A stretch of 64,000 nt of DNA, taken from NCBI RefSeq assembly GCF_026212465.1, contig NC_080055.1:14771022-14835021 (forward strand). Direction: 5' to 3'. The position numbers and the translations under genes were made by a program. The notes under the pieces were generated by a model, which saw only the letters and a program-made list of their open reading frames with translations, ran no database searches and was not told the origin of the DNA. Numbering within the stretch: the stretch's first letter is position 1; each line of letters starts with the position of its first letter. Below, piece after piece: positions 12,899-24,674 of this stretch. The stretch is from Amaranthus tricolor (Eukaryota; Streptophyta; Magnoliopsida; Caryophyllales; Amaranthaceae).

Positions 12899-13078
12899 TG
12901 GAACCGATGGTCCGACCCGTGAGTTGGAAACGCCGGAACCGCCTCATGAACCGCCAAGGAACCGTTTGGAACCGCCCGGAACCGGAACCGGAACCGGAAC
13001 CGTTCGCGACAGGTTCCAAATGGAACCGGAACCGGGTGGAACCGGAACCGGAACGGAACCAGACCAACCCGGACCGTG
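12899..13078. repeat. Subterminal GGAACC array, right end of hAT copy 1
   Basis: A second block of tandem GGAACC units, including several consecutive GGAACC hexamers near 12977-13000 and 13021-13060, directly precedes the right terminal inverted repeat. It mirrors the left-end array. Confidence 0.85.
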
Positions 13079-13096
13079 GCCATGCCTAGATGTAGT

Positions 13097-13347
13097 GAAG
13101 GATATTGGTTGATTAGTTTGGTGAATGTTGATTTTAAGATTTTTAAGCAAATTATTTTTTTTAGTTGTCTTTAGACATTGAAATTTGAGCTTTTTATAGG
13201 GTTATTTGTCAGGGTGGAAACATCTGACTAGATAAACAAATAGGCTTGGACAACATTTCAAAAAAAAACATTTGGATGTGTAATAGCCGCCCGCCAAGAT
13301 AAATAGGCGAGTAGCAACAGTAAAAAAATACTTGCAAACATACCCGC
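13097..13347. other. Spacer between hAT copy 1 and gypsy LTR
   Basis: AT-rich sequence without an open frame or recognisable repeat. It is the right flank of the hAT insertion and the left flank of the LTR element. Confidence 0.4.
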
Positions 13348-16300
13348 TGATGTGCTCGTTTTTATAGCACATTTATCTCCTCATTGTAGTGTCGAGTCTC
13401 GCGTTTTAGAATGCTTTTTACACACTTTACGCATGATTTTACCTTACTCTTGTCTCCATGGTGTTTTGAGGTAATTTCAGGTATTTTCGGAGGTTTCAAG
13501 GTATTTTACGTTGCGTACAAGACTTAGACACTTTGATCGAAGATTAGAGGCGCGTATCGGAGCCATGACATGCTTTCCAAGCCCTACTCAAGGTCCTCGC
13601 AAAGTTCGGAAGCCATCTAAAGCTTCAAAGATTCGATTGGGCCAAGGAGAACAAGGATTCGACCGAATCCAAGTACCATTGTAACATCCCGGAAAAACTC
13701 AGATCGTTAAAAGAGAGATTTTTATATTTTAAAAGAAAACCAAGCAGGACCCGAGTTAAACCAATATTTCATAAAGGCACGAGAAAACAAAATTTTTAAA
13801 GTTAAAACTTGCGGATCGAGTTCTACTAGAGTTATTGTAGATTAATTAGTGATATCGTAGTCTAAGCAGCGGATAAAAGATATGAAACCAAAAGTCCAAG
13901 GAGTACACCTCGAGAGCGAAGTTGCCTCTTGAATAAATTCATTTCTAAAAAGCTAATAAAGTTCGAAATTAAGATCCTTCCGTACTCTATCTCTTTTATT
14001 CTTCAGATGTAATCCTCACTCCCCAGCCTGCAACTTAACTCACTGCTAGTTATTAACCCCGCAAGGAAAAACAACATCATCGCAGGATCGTTAAGATCAA
14101 AGGTACACGTCAGCAAAAACATCTCTTATAACATTAACATTATAGCATAATGCACAATGGCAACTTTCCATACGTCGGCTACAGTTCAATATTTACTTTT
14201 TAATAAATTTCAAATGATTCATTGAGTCAGTCAGCCATACTGCTGTACTTTTCCTGGCCATACTGCCGGACCAAACCCCAAACTTCAAGAGTGAGACAAT
14301 ACATTAGGGGGAGCTAACCCCTAAGCAAGTCTCTACCATAGGCAACACGCCTTACTTCGGTGCCTATGGTTAAGTATGCATACCCCCGCGGTGGCTCATA
14401 ATGCCCCCATAAACCGCGAGTAAAATTCTTTCCATCAATTGACGTCATACTACGTCTACAATAAAGTTAGTGAGGTCATACTACCTCTACTCATCAAGTT
14501 ATTGAAATCATATCTCTTGATTAAGAAAGCATAACATCATCTTCATACTTTATTCAATATATTATTATTATTATTATCATTTCTTTATAACAACCAATCC
14601 ACGATGTACAAAGTTTTACTGCGTGTACGTACCTTAAGAAAGCAAAAGCAAATCTTAAATGAACCTATCAACTTCCCGTCACGAATCGACTTCCTACACG
14701 ATTCAATCGTACATACGGGAATAAGCATATATTCACTTTCTCAAACCACAATCAAGGCGCACACACACACACACACGTCAACACTTGCAAACAATTCATG
14801 ATCAAACAACATACTTCATCACAACATAACATCAAATAAAATTCAAATTTAGTATTCTGTCCAGAACAGTAAGTTAACACTGTCAAACTGAAATTCCGAC
14901 TTCAGCGTTGCGTCCGGAAGCCATCAAAACCCTCGGATACCAATTTTCATAATTCATAATGTACTCTAAGTATTTTTAACCTATTTTCAAGCCAAAAAGT
15001 GTCCCAAAAACAGATTTTTTTACCATTTTCCTAACCCTACGGGATTCACCAAAATTCATCAACAAATGAATTCCAAATGGTATATTGCCTATCAAATATT
15101 AATGACCAAATTTATATAATTCTTATGAACCATCTTTGAGATTAAATTTATTGTTCAACAATAATTTCTTTATACATATTTGTATTTTTTTTTTTCTCTA
15201 GAAAAATTATAAATTTCTCATAGTAGTTAAAATAAATAAATAACTTTTCCACCAAATATAAAAAAAAACACACATACACACATTTGTTTTACATGAACAT
15301 TCATATTTATATATAAATTTCAAAATCACCCATCACAAACCAATCCTATTCTTCACATATATGCATATCTAAAAACTCTAAAAAGAAACATTCTTCATCA
15401 ATTTAGATAGAAAAATACATCCCAAAATCATACATGAAATTTTAAATTCATAAATTAAACATGAATTATAAGATAACACATATAATAATCATAGAATTTT
15501 AAATTAAAACTTAAGAATCAACATAGATTAAGAATTACACTTACAAAATTGTAAAGGAAAACACCAAATGATGAAGGGTAATGGAGTTGGGAATGTGGAT
15601 TAGGAGGAATTTTGAGAGGATATATATATATTTTTTTGTCCTTGAAAACTTTAGAAATGAAAGGACGTCAAAAATGAAAATGATTAAGGAATTAAGAAGG
15701 GTTAATTATATGGGATTAATGCCTTGATCCTTCATTACCTTAAGGGAGTTACAAGCTCCACCAAAAGTCCCTCCTTTTTTTTTTTTTGAAAATAAAAGAT
15801 GGGTTAAGGAAAAGTTTAGGCCCAAATAATTCTAATTGCCAAAAAGGATTGCAAATCTCATGACCAAGCCCAATAATAAATAAAATATATATATATATAT
15901 ATATATAGAAATAATATTACTAGTGAATTATAAAATATATCGAGAAGAAAATATCCGGAAAATATGGGGGTGTTACAACCATTCAGTCGAATACTGCTGA
16001 ATTCGGCGAATGGGCTATAGCTTCAGGCGAATGGTTTCAAAACTCTATCAAAATGTGCCTGGACTTGCTGGAAACACCGAATGGAGCCCCATTCGGTCGA
16101 ATGGGTGCTCATTCGGGCGAATGCATCCTCAATTCGACCGAATTCAAGGCCCAAACTGCGCGATTTCGTTTCTTCGCAAACCAAACTCCGAGGGCTTTTA
16201 GGGCATTTTACCCCTTTCGTTCCTTAGCTTATAAATACCCCCTTGTATCTGAATAAACCCCATGCCTAGTTTAAGTGCCTTTGTGCCTCATTCTAGAACA

Positions 16301-17106
16301 TCATTCTTTTATTCCTTTTCTTTACTTTTTGCCCTAGTGTAGATTTGTGGTTCTTCATTTATGCTTTCATCTACTTTCATGTCACTTCATTTATGTAAGT
16401 TTATTTCTTTAATGTTTTGATGTCTTTTTTGCTTTCCTCTATTGCTTCTTTCTATTGCTTTTCTTTAATGCTTTCATTTAATGCTTTCTTAGTTTAGATT
16501 TAATGCTTTCATGTTCTTCAATTCTTTTAATGCTTTTCTTGTTTATTGCTTTTATCTCTAGTATGTTAGAGTAGTGTCTTTACGGGTTTTAGGTTAGAGA
16601 AACCCTAGGTTTGGTCTTGTCTTTAATGTTTATTGATTAAGGTTGAGATTGATGATGGTTGTTGATAAATATTCGATTCGAATCTTAAACTGCCACTCCA
16701 AGAGAGACATAGGGCGATTATAGGTAGTTCGTGTGGGTTATCGGGTCACCAACTTCCTCTCGATATCTAGAGTGTCTTAATTGATTATCATTCGAAATCC
16801 CTTGACCTAGCTTATCTTTATTTCCAATAGACCATCCTAGGGTGGACATAGTCTATTCCCCGCTTGTCTTTTATTGTTAAGTTCTTGTTATTAGTTATCT
16901 TTATTCTTGTTATTAGTTAAATTCACCCACCAACCAACCTTTCATATAGCCTTCCCACACCAAGTCTTTAGTCTAGCATCCCTTGTCCTTGTCGTTTGAC
17001 CCCCGACTTACCATTACACTCGTTGTAGTAGTATCAGGGTGATTATAAATATTGTTTGCATAGCCTAGGCTTTTAGTATTGACGACGTGCTAGAAACTGG
17101 TTATCA
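13348..17106 (+). repeat. Left LTR of the gypsy-type element, split by a solo LTR
   Basis: It begins TGATGTGCTCG, ends TTATCA two nucleotides and an A before the primer site, and includes GAATTCGGCGAATGGGC-like repeats around 15999-16140. Without the 2298-bp insert and one duplication it is about 1.46 kb. The start is inferred from the TG dinucleotide and typical LTR wording, so it may be off by some bases. Confidence 0.6.
13680..15977 (-). mobile_element. Solo LTR (gypsy-like) with ACCAT target duplication
   Basis: The sequence starts TGTAACATCCCGG and ends GGGGTGTTACA, the TG...CA form of an LTR. It is flanked by a perfect 5-bp direct duplication ACCAT (13675-13679 and 15978-15982). There is no internal coding region or second LTR, so this is the product of LTR-LTR recombination. 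The ends are themselves partly inverted. Minus orientation is favoured because the reverse strand starts TGTAACACCCCC, a common gypsy LTR start; this is not certain. It contains an (AC)n run near 14759-14776. Confidence 0.88.
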
Positions 17107-17109
17107 AAA

Positions 17110-17126
17110 TGGCGCCGTTGCCGGGG
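17110..17126 (+). other. Primer binding site (tRNA-Asp type)
   Basis: TGGCGCCGTTGCCGGGG lies just downstream of the LTR end. It is complementary to the 3' end of plant tRNA-Asp, as used by Athila/Tat-type gypsy elements. Confidence 0.85.
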
Positions 17127-17224
17127 ACAAGGCGTTTGTTTAGATTTTAGTTTTGGTGTGCTTGTGAATAGCTTTTATTTCTGAAATTTTTGTTTTTCTT
17201 CATGGTTTGCTATCCCTTGCATCA

Positions 17225-18220
17225 ATACGAGCATGAATCTTTTTGGAGATTCTTTGTTAGATATGGGGATTCTCTCCCTCATGAGCATAATGTTGAATGA
17301 TGGCGAATTTGCCTTAACCTTTATAAGGGTTTGAATAGTGAGACTAGGGAATTCGTGGATGATGTTTACTCAAACGGACTCCTTGACCAAACCCCGATTC
17401 TATGTCTAAACATCTTTAGATGGTTGGCTAAGGACAACTTTAAAAAAGTATATCCTGGTTTCCCTCCCCTTGAGGTTCCACTAGCATACCCTTTTATCGA
17501 TTACACATATAGTGATACACCTATGCGGATGAATTGGAGGGAACGTGGAGTGTTAACCAATTGAAAAGGGCTTTTGAGGAGAGCCTAGGTACTTATGACC
17601 ACCTTGTGCCCTTGGCGCTAGACCATGACCTAGAATCCCCTTACTCTGTTGCTTACTCCCCTCCATCTCTTGATGATCAACTTATGGATGAGTTTTATGA
17701 TGATATGTACAATTGGGAGGAGTTTACATTCCCCACGTTCTTGCATCATGACTCTCCCGTTCCTTGTGTTGGTGCACCACCTACCGGTGAGGATCTTGTT
17801 GAGGTGCCTTGTGCACTTCACCAAGATGAACCCTTCACATATATGCATGATCATCTAGCTAGTGAACCCAATGACTTAGAGGTAAATACGCCCTCGATTA
17901 AGGAGTCTCAAGTGCATACCCTTAGTGTGCCTTCTGTTGAGTCTTATCCTACACCTCTTAGTCATTGTGAGATGCTTCCCATTGCCCTCCATCATGCTCA
18001 ACTTGATGCTTGTGATGCGTTGCCGCTTGTTTCCTTCCCCCCTCCCTTCGTTCGCTCTTCCTTCGGCTTTTCATCTCATTATGAAAAGTCGATCTTTGTT
18101 TTGTTTCTTCTTTTCTTCTTTCTTCTCTCCCTCTTCCACTCCTCAACTTCTGCTGTTGTGGGGAGTGAGTTTGACAAACTCCTCTGGAGTTTGACTCACT
18201 ATATAGTGAGTCAGGTCTAG
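17225..18220 (+). pseudogene. Decayed gag-like coding region of the gypsy-type element
   Basis: In one frame the segment ESFWRFFVRYGDSL, a stop, then WRICLNLYKGLNSETREFVD and a GLLDQTP segment resembles the retrotransposon gag domain of gypsy elements. The frame then shifts near 17534-17564 into a second open stretch (to 18220). That stretch is rich in Asp/Glu/Pro/His and ends with a hydrophobic FVLFLLFFFLLSLF block. Neither block starts with an ATG. No zinc knuckle or pol domain follows. The second part is not recognised as any family. Confidence 0.6.
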
Positions 18221-20309
18221 CTAAAGACCTTAAAGAAGCGCTTGTTGGGAGGCAACCCAACTGTAAATATTATTTTTTGTTTCATTTTTGTTCTCTTTCA
18301 TTGTATTGCATTTTTTCTAGTCAGTGCTCACGTTTGGTTTGTAGTGTTGTTTGTTAGAACTTGCAGATCCAAACGACCATTAGCATTGACTCTCGACAAG
18401 GTTTGTTTGTGATTGATTTGATGATGTTGAGAGGGTCAATGCTAGCGGTCCCGAAAGGGCGAGGAAAAGGAGAAAGGAGGCTCAAAAGAGCAATACATCA
18501 AAAATGAAGAATATAGCTTCACCCTGGCTTGGGGGAGGCAATCACTCTAGCCTTGCGCTTCTTGCCTCCACTTCTTCCAAGGAGCGGAGAGTTCTCTGCC
18601 CATTATGATGGTGGTGATGGTAGTGCTAGGAGTGAAACCCTCCTACCCTAGGTATGACCTTCTTCCCTCACTATTATTGACTAGTTTTTGTTTGTGTTGG
18701 GTATTGTGACAATCTTGTTGACCTCTGTTTTAAACATTTCATCTTTTCCTTCTCTCTCCTTCTTTGCTAGAGACTAGCAAAGGTTTGGCTTGGGGGTGAG
18801 TTGGTCAACACTATTGTCAGCATTATCCATTTGTTCGTGCATTTAGTGTCATTTAGGTCTAGGTTAGTGCATGGCATGTATTATTTTGTATATATTTTAC
18901 ATGTTCCCCTTACATTCATGACATACTGTATATATTGTAGATTCATGATTTGTTTTTCTGTTTTCAATAAAAATGTTTTAAGTTGGGAAACTAGTATGCA
19001 AGCTTCTGGTGTGTACATCTGTGGCCTTATGCATACTCATATTTTCTTAACCCTGTGCCTGTTTTGGGACAAAGTAATAGACTTTTTTCCGCCTGACTTA
19101 GGGGATTTGGGTTTGCTTGGTTGGTGGCTTGGATGACTACCTTTTGAGGCACATTTCGACTAGCCTGTGAGGATTGAGCCTTTTTGGACTCCTTGCGAGT
19201 TTCATTTATTTTGAGTGCTAGTTAAGGGATTTAAGTATTGTGTTTCTCTATAAATAAAGAATGCGTGCCAAGGGACAACTTGTAACAGGTGCAGCAGTTC
19301 CTATATATAATTCACACTAATAATTATGTTTACAATAAATAATGCGAAAGTCTTAAATGCTAAATTGCTAAAATCCATTGAAATTTAAAATCGTTTAAAA
19401 CATAAGTTCAAAATGTTACAATTGAGAGAATAACACATATTGTTTTCTCAAAAGATAATAAAAGCATAAATACACCATGATCATCAAAGTCACCAATAAG
19501 TAAAATAAAATGCAGCTAAATTCTTGGGAAAAAAAATAAATTTTGTGGCATGAATCGAAACTTGAAGCAAAACTTTCCTGCAAAATACTGTCATCCATGA
19601 TACGGATGACCGTTATTTGTATCAGAATCAACGCCTAACGTCGAGTACAAACTCCTCAACAATGTAATACTATGACAATCATAATATATTCAAAAGATAT
19701 GCAAAGTACATTTCAAAATTGAATTTAAGTTCCTCGGTTCTTGTTTCTGATTTTCAGTTCTCGAATACTTTCAACAATTTTTCACATTCATCACATGAAT
19801 TCAAATAAATATATTTGTTTTAGTCACCTACACGTGGTAACTATAAGGTTCATCCCATGGATCTACTTCGATCCAAAATCACATTTGCACAACACATATA
19901 ATAATGACTTTCTGATATATTTAAGGGTCTGGCTAGAGGACGAACATATTTTAAATTCTAACATTTTCTCAAGGATAAGTCAACAAATTTGATAATTTAA
20001 TAATTAAGAGACTCTCAATAAATAAAATTTCACAATTTATGACAAGGTTCTAGGGGCTATATTAGTTACTTAAAGACCATATAAACTTATAAAACTTAAG
20101 GATAAATTTTCGTAATATTAAACATGTAAATTAATTAAAAATCCTTAATAACCAATAAAAATATTATAAAAATATATTAGAACTCCAGAAGCTATATGAA
20201 GTGAGTTTTAGACCAGAAATTTCAAGAAAAACAAGCCTATAGATTTTAACTAAATTGTTTGGCCAATTAATCGATAAACTGACATAAAATTATTAATGCT
20301 CAAACTGAC
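18221..20309. other. Noncoding region: gypsy element remainder and unassigned AT-rich DNA
   Basis: 18221-19215 continues the gypsy-type internal region, with repeats of GGCTTGGGGGAGG/GGCTTGGGGGTG. 19260-20309 is AT-rich, without long frames. A stretch at 19630-19665 (CGCCTAACGTCGAGTACAAA) reads like part of an LTR, but I could not find its ends or a partner copy. Confidence 0.45.
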
Positions 20310-21583
20310 ATAATTTTTGCTGGTATTAAACCTGCTTTGCTTTATTATCTGTGTTAAGTAGAAAATTAGGATAGTGGCTTTTGCTTATCGAAAATCGGCC
20401 AAGAAACTGAAGAGATTTAGAGAACCTCAGAATGAAATGAGATTAATATACATTACTTATAAAATACAAGAAGATATCTTTTAGCTAATGAACAATTCTT
20501 TTAGCTTCAATCAAGTTCAAAAGGTTTGTTTCTTTTGTGTCATTATTTTTAAGTTTATAAAGATTTAAGATTGAAAGCGATGTTTATGAATGATCAAGTT
20601 CCCAACTCTTATGATTCTACTTCTAGAATATTATGTAGAATGTGTGAAAAGAGGAGATTACATGGAAGTTACAGACTATAATGCTAACATCAGGGAGCAA
20701 ATTTAGAAATTAAAGTTGCTTATGTCAATTTGTGTTTTAATATAGGTCAGAATCTCACTAGCCTTGTAATGAGCCCTCCAAAGGTATTTCCCAATTCATT
20801 TTAACTGTATAATGAGGACTTTCCTTGGTGATTGATTGTTGATAATGTATTATTCTTTTTCTATTTTTAGGATTAAGTTGGTATTCTAATGTACTTCTAG
20901 GATGTTAATTAATTATGTTTTTGGATGAGTTTAATGCTTATTTGTGTTTCGTTGGATTTGCAGATTGATAGTTTGCCATGTCGATGTTTATTCGAAGGAC
21001 AAAAATTCTCAACTCGAATCCACTATTCACTTTCGCAAGCTCCTTTCTATATGAAACATGTAGGATTGAATCTCAAAAACCAAGAGCTTTTGATGTGCGA
21101 CACTCTTTTTGGAATCAAGTATTCATTATTTTTATGACTAGAGTAAGTTTAAAAGTAATTGTGTTAAGTTTAAAAGCACCTTTTGATTTATTAGGACTTT
21201 AATTTGTATATGTACATATTATTATATTATATATAAGATCGAGAGTTTACAAAGAGATTATTGGTGATTGATTATTGGTGTTAATTGGTGAGTATCATTG
21301 GATTAATCATTGTTTATTACATTGTACATTATTGGATTATTTAATATTATTAAACGAAAAAAAAGGCTATTTGCTGCGGGCTTCTTAAAAACCGCAGCAT
21401 ATAGTCATACACTATATAATGCGATTTTTTAAGATGCCCGCAGCAATTAAGCTTTTTTTAGCTGCGGTTTTAAACCGCAGCATTTAAAATAGGTCATTTG
21501 CTGCTCTCAATAATGTTGCGGGCCAAAATGCGCTCCATATTATGACAAAAAAATTGCAGCAAATAAGGTTTTTTCCACTAGTG
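20310..21583. mobile_element. CACTA element, right-end fragment (copy 1)
   Basis: It ends in TTCCACTAGTG at 21583, preceded by subterminal repeats of the TTTGCTGCGG / CCGCAGCAAA type (21365-21570). From about 20310 it parallels the complete CACTA at 59115-60395 over long stretches (for example AAGAAGATATCTTTTAGCTA in both), but it contains extra internal sequence. I found no left CACTAGTG end, so the left part is lost or diverged. It abuts the broken copia element B. Confidence 0.8.
20978..21202 (+). pseudogene. Possible captured gene fragment inside CACTA copy 1
   Basis: A frame beginning with an ATG at 20978 follows TTTGCAG (acceptor-like, ending at 20962). It encodes a short basic, hydroxylated N-terminus (MSMFIRRTKILNSNPLF...) that would suit an organelle-targeting presequence, followed by 45 unrecognised residues. 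A shortened version of the same stretch sits in the CACTA at 59115-60395. A captured 5' exon is plausible, but no parent gene can be named. Confidence 0.35.
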
Positions 21584-23185
21584 TTTGTTTTGTGGAACAA
21601 ATTTTTCTCATTGAAAAACTTTGATGAAGATGTTTGTGATTGATCAAGATATGGAACTTTGGGGCATCATAACCAACGGATTAAAATACTAATGAAAAAG
21701 GACGCTCAAGGTAATAATGTTGAAAAATTCGAGTCCGAATACGCACAAAGTGATTTGGAATATGTGTCCAAAAACTATACAGCAATGAATCAATTGTGTA
21801 GTGCTTTAAATGGTACCAAGTTCAGTAGGATTTCATCATGCACAAGTTCTAAGGAAATATGAGATAAGTTGGTTGTGATGTATGAAGGAATAAGTCAAGT
21901 CAAGGAGACAAAGATCAACATCCTTATGCATCAATATGAAATGTTCAAGATGAAAAAGGATGAGCATATTAATGAAATGTTTACTCGTTTTACATTGATT
22001 ACTAACAGTTTGAATTCTCTTGGTAAAACTTTTCCTAATGTAAAAAAGTGCAGAAGGTCTTGAAATGTCTTCTAAGATCTAAATGTGGTGCAAAAGTAAC
22101 TGCCATTGAAGAAGCTCAAGACTTGAGAGTACTATCACTTGACGATCTACATGGAAAGCTCACAACTCATGAACTTACCCTACATGATGATGGAGTAAGT
22201 GAGGTAACACCATCCATGAAGAATCTTGCCCTAAAGGAAAAGAAACATCAAGAACCCTCAAGCGAGAATGAGGAAAGTGATGATGAGGAAGATCCATTTG
22301 CCTTAATCACAAAAGGTTTAGAAGGAATCATGAAAATGCGAAAAAGAAATAAAAAATTCAAATCTAGAAACAAAAGTAAATTTTCAAATTCCAATTCTAA
22401 AACTAAAAAACTTGCTTATTTTGAATGTGGATCTACTGAGCATCTTTTAAAGGAATGTCCTAAAAAGAAAAAGGAATACTACATGAAAAACAAAAAGAAA
22501 CAAGTAATGGTTGCTAAGTGGAGTGACTCCGAACGGTCAACTAAAGCAGAATATGAACATGGCCAAACTCACTGATGTCTAATGGAAAATGATGACAAAG
22601 AAGAATATTTAGAATAAAACTATAAGGAGTTACTTGACTATTTTAACTCTTGCTCTAAAGAAGAATTAGTTAAAGCTCTCTTTGATATGTTTCAAATTGA
22701 ACAAATCTTAAAAGATGAGAAAAACATATTAGAATGTAAAATTCGTCACTATGCCGAAGGTTTTGAAGACCTTATAAAGAAAAATTAATCGCTTATGGCT
22801 GAAAAATTAAAATTAGAAGAGAGTGTCAAAGTCTTGAAAGAACAAAATATCAGTCAAATGAAAAAGCTCATTAATCTTTATAATAAAAACGATGATCTTG
22901 AATCTGAACTGAAGACTTTGAGATATGAGTCTGAGAAAATTTTACAATCCTTAACGAAGCTAAATGATTATGAATTTAAATTCGTAAAAATGCTTACACG
23001 AAAAAAGGGTATAATGATAAACGTGGTATCGGTTATAATAATGCTAAACATAACTATAAGAGTCAAACCACATTTGTTAAAAGTGCATACAAGCATAGAA
23101 GCTTGCCTATTTTCTCCTATTGTTTCCAAGAAGGACATCTTAAGTTTGCATGTCCCTACAAACTTAAGGACAACTATATCATCAA
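21584..23185 (+). pseudogene. gag of copia element B (degenerate)
   Basis: The copia gag/UBN2-type polyprotein is recognised from SKNYTAMNQLCSALNGT, VMYEGISQVKETKINILMHQ and GAKVTAIEEAQDL. Stops and frameshifts occur near 21860, 22050, 22573 and 22785. The first zinc knuckle is damaged (the leading Cys is Tyr in YFECGSTEHLLKEC). The second survives in a shifted frame near 23110-23150 (CFQEGHLKFAC). It ends where copia C inserted. Confidence 0.82.
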
Positions 23186-24607
23186 TGTTGGACCTCTTGA
23201 GTTTTGATGATGACTACACTTAAGCAAATATGTGTTTAGAGATTGTGTGCAGGTCGATATCCGATTATAATTATGATCGTTGATAGTACCTATGGCTTTA
23301 TTCGTGGGAATATACGTGTCAAAAGGATTCAAGAGACGTTAGAAGAGTTTATCACTTGGGATGTTAAATGGAGACAGCAGGTCTACTGTTCCTAAGTTGG
23401 ATGTTCTAGCAAAACTGGATTCTGGAAACAGCGCACTGTTCCCAAACCAAAGTCAGCCTACGTTAGCTAATAAATTCTGATTTTTGTTTTTTAGTTAATG
23501 TATTTAAATTAATTTGTTGCATTTATTTATTATAGTTAATTGGCAAAAAGTTTTTCTAAAAATTCTTTACGTGTGGTTTTCTAAAAGTAATCCTTTATTT
23601 TAGGATCTATTTTTAGTAAATATTGGATTTGCTAAAAATAGAAATAGCGGTTGTTGAATGGGTCTTAGATATTATTTTTAACCGGTCTTTGCTTAGATAA
23701 TAGGTTAACGTGTCTACTTTTATAACCGTTTCTATTAATAGCAAAAACGTTCCAGCAGTTAGCACTGGAACAGGAACAACTGTTGAAGAAACTGCTGCTT
23801 AAAGAGAACATAACCTATTTTTAGTAAATGGGAACAACGGTTATTGTTGTTATTAACCGTATGCTTGACTTAATCAAGTCTTGTAGAAATAACCGTATGT
23901 TTGATTAATCCACATTACTCCCATGATCTTTTTAATGAAGGAATAATGGATTGGATTATTCCATTTTCTTAGAGGATTTATTTTTTATAAATAGCAAGAG
24001 ATTTCGGCTGTTCCAATACACCTAAGAGGTCAAACGCATGAACTTTGTTACTTTCATGTGATTATTTTTGGAAATTCTACAAGAAATATTTTGCTTTTAA
24101 AATTGCCAATTAATTCATAATATTTTCTTGTGCAACTCATTGATTTATTTTAGAGAATTTCATTCCTTTTTGTAAGGGTTTTTGAGAGAACTTGTAATTA
24201 GACTCGGGTGAGTCTAAGGCGGGAATTTAATAGCTTTGAGTGAAGCTATTGAGGAGTTTAGCTTTTTGTGAAGCTAAGTTTGTTGCTTTGAGTAAAGCAA
24301 TTTGAGAGAGAAGAGTTGGCCTAGTAGATTCGCTTCGAGTGAAGTAAGGTGTTTATTGTAATTGTAACTAATTGCCTTAAACATAGTGGAGTTTTTAGAA
24401 ATCCTAAGGGGTCGTTGTTTTTCCTTCTGTTTAGGCCCAGATGGTTTCCACGTAAAAATCGTGTGTTTCTCTTTTATTATTTTGCTCTAAGTTTAAGCTT
24501 TATAATTTTATACAATTCTGCAAAAACAGGGCAAAAACGCTTAAACTAGTAACAACAACAATTCACCCCCCCTCTTGTTGCTGTTCCCGTTCCTAATTGA
24601 ATCAACA
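23186..24607 (+). repeat. 5' LTR of copia C
   Basis: It begins TGTTGGACCTC and ends CAACA directly before the primer site. It has a TATAAATA box at 23986-23993, probably the promoter of the genomic RNA. Downstream of it are repeated GAGTGAAGCT / GTGAAGCTAAG motifs and a CCCCCCCTCTTGTTGC tract near the 3' end. Confidence 0.93.
23986..23993 (+). promoter_or_regulatory. LTR TATA box (copia C)
   Basis: TATAAATA followed by GCAAGAG, conserved in the 3' LTR at 33530-33537. On the minus strand, the copia A LTR has the same TATAAATA box at 44335-44328. Its position in mid-LTR fits the U3/R boundary region. Confidence 0.65.
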
Positions 24608-24609
24608 AT

Positions 24610-24621
24610 TGGTATCAGAGC
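24610..24621 (+). other. Primer binding site (initiator Met tRNA)
   Basis: TGGTATCAGAGC, two bases after the LTR, is complementary to the 3' end of initiator methionine tRNA, the usual copia primer. Confidence 0.93.
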
Positions 24622-24674
24622 CCTGTTTCCAGAAGATCAGGAAACCCTGAGGGCAAATTCTGGTGTTCCCAAAA

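Larger units (their letters stand above)
10413..13088 (+). mobile_element. hAT DNA transposon, copy 1 (complete ends)
   Basis: Terminal inverted repeats TAGGCATGGCCACGG are identical at both ends (15 bp). The direct 8-bp target duplication GATGTAGT is perfect (10405-10412 and 13089-13096). The 2676-bp element carries GGAACC/GGTTCC arrays at both ends and a decayed hAT transposase between them. The 5' transposase exons are missing: the sequence jumps near 10880 from the leader to mid-protein. It sits upstream of ZEP. Confidence 0.95.
13348..19215 (+). mobile_element. Ty3/gypsy-type LTR element, non-autonomous, 3' end not found
   Basis: A left LTR (13348-17106, interrupted) is followed by a primer binding site matching tRNA-Asp. 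Next come a decayed gag-like coding region (17225-18220), the sequence GCGCTTGTTGGGAGGCAACC at 18239, and noncoding sequence with repeated GGCTTGGGGG tracts. The primer site points to the Athila/Tat side of the gypsy family. I see no protease, reverse transcriptase or integrase and no second LTR. It therefore resembles a large non-autonomous derivative (LARD or TR-GAG type) with a lost right end. The right limit is approximate. Confidence 0.65.

Noticed and set aside
17958..18260. Minus-strand 100-residue ORF
   Set aside because: Antisense to the gag-like region, Arg/Lys-rich from reversed pyrimidine tracts; no start context or family.
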